Below, in pieces: positions 1 through 5,149 of a stretch of 5,149 nucleotides of DNA. The position numbers and the translations under genes were made by a program. The notes beneath the pieces were generated by a model. That model had not been told where the DNA came from, did no database searches, and worked only from the letters and a program-made list of their open reading frames with translations. Within the stretch, counting starts at the first letter, position 1, and each line of letters begins with the position of its first letter. The DNA comes from Deltaproteobacteria bacterium (GTDB lineage Bacteria; Desulfobacterota; B13-G15): NCBI GenBank assembly GCA_003646705.1, contig QMLK01000097.1:1-5149 (forward strand). The letters are read 5' to 3'.

Positions 1-1
1 A

Positions 2-661
2 GGCAGGGGCGGCAGGGGTAACGCTCGGTTTGCAACCCCGACCAGACAGGCCCCTCGCTTCGCGGAAGGGGGGACCCCTGGGGAGGAGAGGTGGCTTCGG
101 CTTGAACTGAAGCTGCTGGCTGATGTAGGATTGGTTGGCTATCCCAACGTAGGGAAGTCGACCCTCCTGAGGAGGATCTCAGCGGCTAGGCCGAAGGTGG
201 CACCTTACCCCTTCACGACCCTCGCACCCCATCTAGGGGTGGTCTCCTACGGCGAGGGAAAGGAGTTCGTAGTGGCAGACATCCCCGGCCTGATCGAAGG
301 GGCCCACAAAGGGGCGGGTCTCGGCACCCGCTTTCTGAGACACATAGAGCGAACCCTGCTGCTTTTGCACCTCCTGGACCTCAGCGGCCACCGGGGGGAC
401 CCCCTCACGCTTTACGAGGGGGTCCGAAGGGAACTGGCCTCCTTCAACCCGCTCTTGGCGGAGAAGCCGGAGATCGTGGTGCTGAACAAGATAGACCTCC
501 CAGAGACCCGAGCTCGGGTCGATGAGACGAGGGAGGCCTTTGAGGCCCGGGGCTTGCCCTTCTTCGCCATCTCCGCTCAGACCGGAGAGGGGGTCAAGGA
601 GTTGATCCAGGAGGTGGGGAGACGCCTCGAGGCCCTGAAGAGCCATGAAGGGACTGCGTAA
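2..661 (+). CDS. obg: Obg family GTPase (ObgE/CgtA), 3' part; start lies outside the window
   Basis: Obg is a GTPase that binds the large ribosomal subunit and acts in its assembly and in growth and stress control. The open frame runs in from the left edge, and 219 residues are visible. The first ~25 are the end of the glycine-rich Obg fold ([11 protein letters not shown], then EGGTPGEER). The GTPase domain follows: G1 P-loop GYPNVGKST just after base 133, switch [13 protein letters not shown]3 [17 protein letters not shown]4 NKID (visible residues 162-165) and G5 SAQTGEG (about 191-197). Every core GTP-binding motif is present. E. coli Obg has its P-loop near residue 166, so about 120 N-terminal residues are probably missing. 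The protein ends soon after the G domain ([11 protein letters not shown]), so it has no C-terminal OCT domain; many Obg proteins also lack one. A TTG at 131 is not the start, because the reading frame and the family homology continue upstream of it. The end overlaps proB by 17 bases. Confidence 0.96.
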   Translation, partial: GRGGRGNARFATPTRQAPRFAEGGTPGEERWLRLELKLLADVGLVGYPNVGKSTLLRRISAARPKVAPYPFTTLAPHLGVVSYGEGKEFVVADIPGLIEGAHKGAGLGTRFLRHIERTLLLLHLLDLSGHRGDPLTLYEGVRRELASFNPLLAEKPEIVVLNKIDLPETRARVDETREAFEARGLPFFAISAQTGEGVKELIQEVGRRLEALKSHEGTA

Positions 662-1763
662 GAGGATAGTGGCCAGGACGACCAGGGCCGTGGTCAAGGT
701 CGGCTCGAGCCTCCTCGTCTCCCTTGAGGAGGGCCTGAAGAGGCATTACGTCCGATCCCTGGCCTCTCAACTCGCCCAGCTCCGGGCGAGGGGGGTGGAG
801 GTGCTGCTCGTCTCCTCAGGGGCCATAGCCGCCGGGATGGAGCGTCTGGGCATGAGGACCCGCCCTTCCTCTATCTCGGAACAGCAGGCCACCGCTGCCG
901 TGGGCCAGGGGTTGCTGATGCACCTCTATGAGGAGGCCTTTGAGGATTGGGGCCTGAAGGTGGCCCAGGTCCTTCTGACCCACGAGGATGTGCGCGACAG
1001 GAGGAGATATCTGAACGCCCGGAACACGCTCCTGACGCTTCTCCGCTTCGGGGTGGTCCCCATCATCAACGAGAACGACTCAGTGGTCATCGACGAGATC
1101 AAGTTGGGGGACAACGACCTCCTGGCGGCCCTCACCGCTGGCCTGACGGACGCGCAGCTGCTGGTGATCCTGACCGATGTGGAGGGTCTCTACGAAGGCG
1201 GACCGGGGGGACGGCTGATCAAGGTGGTGGAGAGGATCGAGGACGATCTGGAGGCCTCCGTAGCGGGTACCGCTACCCAAGTCGGCACCGGTGGCATGGT
1301 GACCAAGATCCGGGCCGCCAAGTTGGCCTCCAAGATCGGCGTCTACACCATCGTAGCCAAGGGGACTGATGCGCGAGTCCTGGAGGAGATCTGGAAGGGG
1401 GAGGAGATAGGTACCCTCTTTCTGCCCGAGGCTCGACCCCTCACCGGGAGGAAGAAGTGGATAGGGTTCAACGTCAGGGCCAAGGGTACCTTGGTGGTGG
1501 ATGAGGGGGCTATGGTGGCCGTGCTGCAGAGGGGCAAGAGCCTGCTTCCCTCAGGGGTGAAGGAGGTCTTGGGGGACTTTCAGCGGGGGGACGCGGTGCT
1601 GTGCCGTGGGCCCGACGGAAGGGACTTCGCCAAGGGCCTGGTGAACTATAGCTCTACGGAGATCGCTGCCATCAAGGGCCACAAGACGCAGGAGATAGAG
1701 GCGATCCTGGGCTACAAATACGCTGAAGAGGTGATACACCGAGATAACCTGGTGCTGCTTTAA
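645..1763 (+). CDS. proB: Glutamate 5-kinase with C-terminal PUA domain (ProB)
   Basis: ProB phosphorylates L-glutamate with ATP to gamma-glutamyl phosphate, the first and usually feedback-inhibited step of proline synthesis, in the cytoplasm. The 372-residue length is close to the E. coli enzyme (367). The amino-acid kinase domain spans about residues 14-260: VVKVGSS (16-22), VSSGAIAAG (56-64), INENDSV with DEIKLGDND (141-158), LTDVEGLY (176-183) and GTGGMVTK (214-221), all family hallmarks for glutamate and ATP binding. A PUA domain fills about residues 275-365, as in the longer ProB class. ATG 645 is the first possible start, since a TGA in the same frame lies at 636-638. The only purine-rich site is a weak GAGG at 629-632, so translation is probably coupled to obg through the 17-base overlap. 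An in-frame GTG at 669 is a less likely start. The next enzyme, proA, is not in the window; dnaA follows instead. Confidence 0.97.
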   Translation: MKGLRKRIVARTTRAVVKVGSSLLVSLEEGLKRHYVRSLASQLAQLRARGVEVLLVSSGAIAAGMERLGMRTRPSSISEQQATAAVGQGLLMHLYEEAFEDWGLKVAQVLLTHEDVRDRRRYLNARNTLLTLLRFGVVPIINENDSVVIDEIKLGDNDLLAALTAGLTDAQLLVILTDVEGLYEGGPGGRLIKVVERIEDDLEASVAGTATQVGTGGMVTKIRAAKLASKIGVYTIVAKGTDARVLEEIWKGEEIGTLFLPEARPLTGRKKWIGFNVRAKGTLVVDEGAMVAVLQRGKSLLPSGVKEVLGDFQRGDAVLCRGPDGRDFAKGLVNYSSTEIAAIKGHKTQEIEAILGYKYAEEVIHRDNLVLL

Positions 1764-1782
1764 AAGGCGGTTTCGAAAGACC

Positions 1783-1811
1783 TTGACCCCTCAGGACCTT
1801 TCTGTTAACCT
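1783..1811 (+). promoter_or_regulatory. Possible sigma-70-type promoter for dnaA
   Basis: TTGACC (1783-1788) resembles a -35 box (TTGACA). A 17-base spacer leads to TAACCT (1806-1811), a weak -10 box, preceded by TG one base upstream (extended -10 form TGnTAACCT). This would give a dnaA leader of about 60 bases. The -10 match is poor and no transcript data exist, so the call is tentative. Read-through from obg-proB could also supply dnaA, since no terminator is visible between them. Confidence 0.3.
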
Positions 1812-1817
1812 GGGGTC
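1785..1817 (+). other. Hairpin upstream of dnaA
   Basis: GACCCC (1785-1790) pairs with GGGGTC (1812-1817), and AGG (1793-1795) pairs with CCT (1809-1811), with a two-base TC bulge on the left arm and a loop of about 13 bases. No run of T follows, so it is not a classical intrinsic terminator for obg-proB. It overlaps the possible promoter at 1783-1811 and could act as an operator-like element or a structure in the dnaA leader RNA. Confidence 0.4.
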
Positions 1818-1876
1818 GTTCAAAGGACGGTTCCTCGGACCAGACCTTAACCCTCAAAAAACATTTTGTCAGGGGC

Positions 1877-3193
1877 ATGACCGATATCTGGAATCAGGTC
1901 CTCGATTGTCTGAGGTCTACCCTTCCCTCCAATGCCTTCGATACCTGGATAAAACCCCTAAAGGCTAGGAGCGATGCATCGGGAACCCTGACCCTTGAAG
2001 CACCCAACAAATTCTTCAAGGATTGGATAGAGGAGAACTACTTAGACGTAATAGAAGACGCCCTGAAGGACATCCTGCACGAGAAAATACGGGTAGAGGT
2101 AGTAGTCAACAAAAGGAAACCGTATGAAGAACGCCTTTACGGAGAAGATGAACGCATCCAAAAGGCTTTAAAGGCCTTCAATCCCCGTTACACCTTTGAC
2201 AATTTTGTCGTAGGTAGTGGGAATCAATTGGCCCATGCTGCCTCTATGGCTGTAGCAGATAACCCAGGAACCAGATATAATCCTCTCTTTATTTACGGTG
2301 GTGTTGGACTTGGAAAGACACATCTACTTAATGCAATAGGGCAGGAGATAATAACAAAGAGAAAGGTGAAAGATCCATTAAAAGTGTGTTACATCTCAGC
2401 AGAGGAATTTACGAATGATTTAATCAATTCGATCAGATTTGAAAAAATGGATGAATTTAGGAAGCGATATAGAAGTATAGAAGTTCTTCTTATCGACGAT
2501 ATTCAGTTCCTGTCAGGGAAAGAAAGAACTCAAATTGAATTTTTTCACACTTTCAACAGTCTTTATCAAAACAAAAAGCAAATAGTCATCACAAGCGATA
2601 AATTTCCAAGAGATATAGCAAATATTGAAGAAAGGTTGCGTTCGCGTTTTGAATGGGGTCTAATAGCCGACATTCAACCTCCAGATATCGAGACCAAGGT
2701 GGCCATCCTAAAGAAAAAGGCCGAGCTGGAAAACATACCCCTTCCCGACGATGTCGCCTTCTACTTGGCTTCAAAGATCGATTCCAACGTCAGGATCCTC
2801 GAGGGATGCCTCATAAGGCTGGGGGCCTTTGCTTCTTTGACCAAGAGGCGCATCGATATGCAGCTGGCAAAAGAGGTCTTGAGACACGTGGTGAAGGAAG
2901 AAGAGCCCATAAACTTGGACCGCATCCTAAGCGGTGTATCGGCCTTCTTTAATGTGAAGATAAAGGATATTTGCTCGAGAAAGAGGATGAGGAGCGTGGT
3001 GCTGCCGCGTCAAGTGGCGATGTATCTTGCCAAACGCCTCACCGATGTGCCTCTTGTGGAAATAGGGAGGAAATTGGGTGGAAAAGACCATTCCACGGTA
3101 TTGTATGCCATAAAGAAGATTGAGGAGAAGGTAAAAGGGGACCCTGTATTTAAGGAGATGGTGGAAGAATTAGAGCGAAAGATTAGGGGTTAA
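1877..3193 (+). CDS. dnaA: Chromosomal replication initiator protein DnaA
   Basis: DnaA binds DnaA boxes at oriC as an ATP-dependent filament, melts the duplex and recruits the helicase; it also regulates transcription. The 438 residues are a typical length with a short linker. Domain I is about residues 1-80 (starting MTDIWNQV, with a conserved W...PL segment), the linker about 80-105, and the AAA+ domain about 106-325. The AAA+ domain has Walker A GGVGLGKT (141-148), Walker B LLIDDIQF (204-211), the FFHTFN segment, sensor I ITSDKFP (238-244) and the arginine finger in RLRSRFEWG (253-261, Arg257). Domain IV, the helix-turn-helix DNA-binding part, carries PRQVAMYLAK (377-386) and the signature LGGKDHSTV (400-408). 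ATG 1877 fits family N-termini, and no other start codon lies close upstream in frame. The only Shine-Dalgarno-like run, AGGGG at 1871-1875, is one base from the ATG, which is too close for normal use. Bases 2281-2640, inside the AAA+ domain, are clearly AT-richer than the rest of the gene. Confidence 0.98.
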   Translation: MTDIWNQVLDCLRSTLPSNAFDTWIKPLKARSDASGTLTLEAPNKFFKDWIEENYLDVIEDALKDILHEKIRVEVVVNKRKPYEERLYGEDERIQKALKAFNPRYTFDNFVVGSGNQLAHAASMAVADNPGTRYNPLFIYGGVGLGKTHLLNAIGQEIITKRKVKDPLKVCYISAEEFTNDLINSIRFEKMDEFRKRYRSIEVLLIDDIQFLSGKERTQIEFFHTFNSLYQNKKQIVITSDKFPRDIANIEERLRSRFEWGLIADIQPPDIETKVAILKKKAELENIPLPDDVAFYLASKIDSNVRILEGCLIRLGAFASLTKRRIDMQLAKEVLRHVVKEEEPINLDRILSGVSAFFNVKIKDICSRKRMRSVVLPRQVAMYLAKRLTDVPLVEIGRKLGGKDHSTVLYAIKKIEEKVKGDPVFKEMVEELERKIRG

Positions 3194-3196
3194 TAA

Positions 3197-3205
3197 TGTG
3201 CAAAA
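3197..3205 (-). promoter_or_regulatory. DnaA box (relaxed consensus)
   Basis: TGTGCAAAA on the + strand reads TTTTGCACA on the - strand, which matches the relaxed DnaA-box consensus TTWTNCACA at every position. It lies four bases after the dnaA stop codon. Compared with the strict box TTATCCACA it differs at two positions. Confidence 0.5.
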
Positions 3206-3259
3206 CCGCTTGATCCTTTCCACCGATCCAATACTGCATCATCTTTCTATATTTCCCTT

Positions 3260-3268
3260 TTTTCCACA
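3260..3268 (+). promoter_or_regulatory. DnaA box (near-strict consensus)
   Basis: TTTTCCACA differs from the strict DnaA box TTATCCACA only at the third base (T for A) and fits TTWTNCACA fully. It follows a T/C-rich run (about 3252-3262). Its centre is 63 bases from the centre of the box at 3197-3205, close to six helical turns, so both would lie on the same DNA face. It sits 41 bases upstream of the dnaN start. Confidence 0.6.
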
Positions 3269-3290
3269 GTTTTAGCATTCTTATGACTAT

Positions 3291-3297
3291 AAGGAGG
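3291..3297 (+). promoter_or_regulatory. Ribosome binding site of dnaN
   Basis: AAGGAGG is a perfect Shine-Dalgarno sequence ending 11 bases before the ATG at 3309. It fixes the dnaN start and contrasts with dnaA, which has no well-placed site. Confidence 0.85.
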
Positions 3298-3308
3298 TAC
3301 ACTAAAAA

Positions 3309-4415
3309 ATGAAAGTAATATTAGACAGAGATGAACTGCAGAGAGTCTTAGCTAGGATGCAGGGTGTAGTAGAAAAACGTAGCACCTATCCAATACTTTC
3401 TCATATATTGCTTACGACGAAAGAAAACGAAATCTCCATAGAGGCGACTGACCTCCAACTCGGGATTCGGGAGACGATGGAAGCTCAGATAGCCGAAGGA
3501 GGGAGGATGTGCCTTCCGGCGAAAAAGTTCTACGATATCGCAAGGGAGCTTCCGCCCGAACAGGTCCAGATCGAAAGCGGCGACAACTTTTGGGCGAGGC
3601 TCAGGTGCGGTTCTGTCTCTCTGGAGCTACCAGGGCTCGATCCGTCGGATTTCCCAGCCCTGCCTGAAGGAGGAAAAGCGGCCATCTCCCTCCCCAACAC
3701 CCAACTCAAAGACATGTTGGAGAAGGTAATCTTTGCCACTTCCTCTCAGGAGTCTCCCCTCAACTTACACGGCGTTCTCTTCGAGTTTCTCGACAAAGGG
3801 AGACTGAGGTACCTCAGGATGGTAGCAACTGATGGGCATCGATTGGCGTTAATCGACAGTGAAGTGAAGGGAAGTAGTTCTAAGGAACAATTGATATTGC
3901 CAAAACGCGGCTTGGCTGAAGTTAGAAGGGTCTTGACTGAAGATGGAGAGGTGGAGATATACCTCGGTGAAAATGTAGTCAAATTTGTGGATGGAAAGAG
4001 GTTGGTCTCAATTAGGCTCCTAGAGGGACAATTTCCCGATTATAAACACGTCCTTCCCAAGGACCTCGAAAAGAGGGTGATTGTAGATAGGAGGGAATTT
4101 TTGGCTTCGTTGAAGAGGGCTGATATACTGGCCAGTGAAAAGGGAGAAGGCGTGAAGTTTAAGATAGAAAGTGATAAAATGGAATTGAAGGCAGGAGGAG
4201 GGGATGTAGGACAGATTGTAGAGGAAGTTCCTGTCCAGTACAGAGGTGACCCCATATCCATAATCTTCAATTCCAGATACCTGATCGATGCATTGACGGT
4301 TATGGAATCCGATCAAGTGATCTTCGAGTTGAGGGACCAGGAGAGCGCGGGTCTATTGAGGCCAGAGGGGGATGAAGACTATCTATACCTCGTAATGCCT
4401 ATGAAGATGACATAA
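3309..4415 (+). CDS. dnaN: DNA polymerase III beta subunit (sliding clamp, DnaN)
   Basis: DnaN forms a homodimeric ring around DNA that tethers DNA polymerase III and serves as a docking hub for repair and replication proteins. The 368 residues match the family (366 in E. coli) and should fold into three clamp domains of about 120 residues each (roughly 1-122, 123-245 and 246-368). Visible hallmarks are the N-terminal GVVEKRSTYPILSHILL (19-35), the PLNLHGVLFEF stretch at the start of domain 2, ATDGHRL (173-179), which aligns with the E. coli protein-binding pocket at Thr172-Leu177, and the C-terminal YLVMPMKM, where the family ends in a conserved MPM motif of the same pocket. The start at ATG 3309 is supported by AAGGAGG at 3291-3297. 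The gene lies 115 bases after dnaA and 13 bases before gyrB. Base composition shifts along the gene: about 62% G+C at 3541-3660 but 40-50% across 3841-3960 and 4141-4200. Confidence 0.98.
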   Translation: MKVILDRDELQRVLARMQGVVEKRSTYPILSHILLTTKENEISIEATDLQLGIRETMEAQIAEGGRMCLPAKKFYDIARELPPEQVQIESGDNFWARLRCGSVSLELPGLDPSDFPALPEGGKAAISLPNTQLKDMLEKVIFATSSQESPLNLHGVLFEFLDKGRLRYLRMVATDGHRLALIDSEVKGSSSKEQLILPKRGLAEVRRVLTEDGEVEIYLGENVVKFVDGKRLVSIRLLEGQFPDYKHVLPKDLEKRVIVDRREFLASLKRADILASEKGEGVKFKIESDKMELKAGGGDVGQIVEEVPVQYRGDPISIIFNSRYLIDALTVMESDQVIFELRDQESAGLLRPEGDEDYLYLVMPMKMT

Positions 4416-4420
4416 AGGAG
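4414..4420 (+). promoter_or_regulatory. Ribosome binding site of gyrB, overlapping the dnaN stop
   Basis: AAAGGAG shares its first two bases with the dnaN stop codon (4413-4415) and lies eight bases before the GTG at 4429. It supports the GTG start and suggests that dnaN and gyrB are translated from one mRNA. Confidence 0.75.
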
Positions 4421-4428
4421 AAGATACG

Positions 4429-5149
4429 GTGAGAAGAGCTTCGGCTGCGACTTACAACGCAAGCCACATAAGGGTGTTGGAGGGCCTCCAAGCGGTGAGG
4501 AAGAGGCCAGCCATGTACATCGGAAACACAGATCTTGAGGGGCTACATCACCTTGTAGAGGAGCTGGTGGACAACAGCATAGACGAGGCTCAGGCTGGTT
4601 TTTGCGATAGGATCGAGGTGATCTTGCATATGGACAACAGCGTAACCGTCAAGGACAACGGTCGTGGCATCCCCGTGGACGTCCATCCCCAAGAGGGACG
4701 ACCGGCTCTGGAGGTGGTCCTGACGAGGCTCCATGCAGGGGGGAAGTTCGACACCAAGAGTTACAAGATCTCCGGGGGGCTTCACGGTGTGGGCCTCTCG
4801 GTGGTGAACGCCCTTTCGGAATATCTGGAGGTCGAGGTAAGGCGCGACGGGAAGGTCTACTTCCAGAGATATGAACGGGGCAGGCCCGTCACGGCTTTGC
4901 GGGTTAAGGGTCCCTCGGACAAGACCGGCACCTCCATTCGTTTCAAACCGGACTCCAAGATCTTCGGCGAATTGGAGTTCAACTACGATCTACTCTCGCA
5001 TAGGTTGAGGGAACTGGCCTTCTTGAACAAAGGGGTAGAGCTCTCGATCCTGGACGAAGGAAGGGGAAAACAGGAGCGCTTTCTCTACGAGGGTGGCATC
5101 GTTGAGATGGTCAAGTTCCTGAACAAGAACCGCAACTGTGTACATCCGG
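4429..5149 (+). CDS. gyrB: DNA gyrase subunit B (GyrB), 5' part, cut by the window end
   Basis: GyrB is the ATPase subunit of DNA gyrase, which with GyrA introduces negative supercoils and removes positive ones ahead of the fork. 240 complete codons are visible and the frame is open to the edge. The GHKL ATPase fold is clear: VLEGLQAVRKRPAMYIG (16-32), EELVDNSIDEA (44-54) with the catalytic Glu45 and magnesium-binding Asn49, DNGRGIP (76-82) with Asp76 for adenine binding, HAGGKFDTKSYK (102-113) and the ATP-lid motif GGLHGVGLSVVNAL (116-129). The second, transducer domain begins near residue 220. The start is GTG 4429: an in-frame TGA lies at 4408-4410, the ribosome site AAAGGAG is well placed, and the next GTG (4474) falls within the conserved region. 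Position 28 is Ala where RPGMYIG is more usual. ParE is a paralogue that cannot be fully excluded from this part, but the place after dnaN favours GyrB. Confidence 0.95.
   Translation, partial: MRRASAATYNASHIRVLEGLQAVRKRPAMYIGNTDLEGLHHLVEELVDNSIDEAQAGFCDRIEVILHMDNSVTVKDNGRGIPVDVHPQEGRPALEVVLTRLHAGGKFDTKSYKISGGLHGVGLSVVNALSEYLEVEVRRDGKVYFQRYERGRPVTALRVKGPSDKTGTSIRFKPDSKIFGELEFNYDLLSHRLRELAFLNKGVELSILDEGRGKQERFLYEGGIVEMVKFLNKNRNCVHP

Larger units (their letters stand above)
1763..1856 (+). repeat. Imperfect direct repeat in the dnaA upstream region (two units)
   Basis: Unit A (1763-1793) and unit B (1822-1856) share the order AAAGG(A)CGGTT, a short variable spacer, then GACCTTnACCC(C)TCA. The best-matched cores are GACCTTGACCCCTCA at 1779-1793 and GACCTTAACCCTCA at 1843-1856. 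The hexamer GACCTT occurs a third time at 1795-1800, so its three copies start at 1779, 1795 and 1843, intervals of 16 and 48 bases. The repeat covers most of the 113-base gap between proB and dnaA. No canonical DnaA box is seen here. The units could be binding sites for a regulator of dnaA or for an origin protein, but that is inference; they are not a protein-coding duplication. Confidence 0.5.
3194..3308 (+). other. Candidate oriC segment (dnaA-dnaN intergenic region)
   Basis: This 115-base gap is AT-rich compared with the genes around it. It holds two relaxed DnaA boxes in opposite orientations (3197-3205 and 3260-3268) and, between and beyond them, a pyrimidine-rich AT stretch (about 3240-3290) that could serve as an unwinding element. 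Many bacteria place oriC directly beside dnaA, either upstream or between dnaA and dnaN. Two boxes are few for a full origin, so this may be one part of a split origin or a DnaA-controlled regulatory site for dnaN. The end of the gap carries the dnaN ribosome binding site. I did not find a convincing promoter for dnaN here. Confidence 0.5.

Noticed and set aside
131..661. A short GTPase gene starting at TTG 131
   Set aside because: The same frame continues upstream to the window edge with clear Obg sequence ([20 protein letters not shown]), so the TTG is an internal leucine codon.
233..697. Long open frame on the - strand opposite obg
   Set aside because: It lies entirely antisense to clear Obg and ProB coding sequence, has no recognisable domain, and is typical of shadow frames in GC-rich genes.
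1764..1830. Intrinsic terminator after proB
   Set aside because: The hairpin present is not followed by a T-run, and the bases after it are mixed (GTTCAAAGGACGG).
1783..1968. Small open frame on the + strand spanning the proB-dnaA gap
   Set aside because: It runs into dnaA in another frame, resembles no known protein, and its start lies within the repeat region; the dnaA frame explains most of it.
3210..3253. A dnaN promoter starting from TTGATC at 3210-3215
   Set aside because: No acceptable -10 hexamer lies 16-18 bases downstream; TATATT at 3248-3253 has no matching -35 at the right distance.
3986..3994. TGTGGATGG in dnaN as a reverse DnaA box
   Set aside because: It mismatches the first two bases of TTATCCACA, is isolated, and lies in ordinary coding sequence.
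4020..4316. Open frame on the - strand opposite dnaN
   Set aside because: It is antisense to conserved DnaN sequence, with no family resemblance and no ribosome binding site that I can see.

Overview
The window is a bacterial chromosomal segment carrying five housekeeping genes, all on the + strand: the 3' part of obg (GTPase), proB (glutamate 5-kinase), dnaA (replication initiator), dnaN (sliding clamp) and the 5' part of gyrB (gyrase B subunit). The trio dnaA-dnaN-gyrB is the classic neighbourhood of a bacterial replication origin. The protein sequences, the obg-proB pair and the absence of recF between dnaN and gyrB resemble Desulfobacterota/Deltaproteobacteria (from memory, Desulfovibrio-type genomes also have dnaA-dnaN-gyrB). 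That placement is an inference of moderate to low confidence. Frequent AGG arginine codons and Lys/Glu-rich proteins would fit a thermophile but do not prove it.

Layout: bases 2-661 hold the GTPase domain and the end of Obg. proB (645-1763) overlaps obg by 17 bases and is probably co-transcribed with it. A 113-base gap (1764-1876) follows, holding an imperfect direct repeat, a hairpin and a possible promoter for dnaA. dnaA (1877-3193) is full length. A second gap of 115 bases (3194-3308) is AT-rich and contains two sites matching the relaxed DnaA-box consensus in opposite orientations, which makes it the best candidate here for part of oriC. dnaN (3309-4415) has a perfect Shine-Dalgarno sequence. 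gyrB begins with GTG at 4429, only 13 bases after the dnaN stop, and runs off the end of the window.

DnaA opens the origin, DnaN tethers the polymerase, and gyrase removes the supercoils ahead of the fork. Obg couples GTP status to ribosome assembly and growth, and ProB starts proline synthesis.

I see no defence system, mobile element, CRISPR array, RNA gene or novel gene cluster. The points worth a second look are the two regulatory gaps and an uneven base composition: an AT-rich block in the AAA+ domain of dnaA (about 34% G+C by hand count, with 44-50% on either side) and a GC-rich block inside dnaN.
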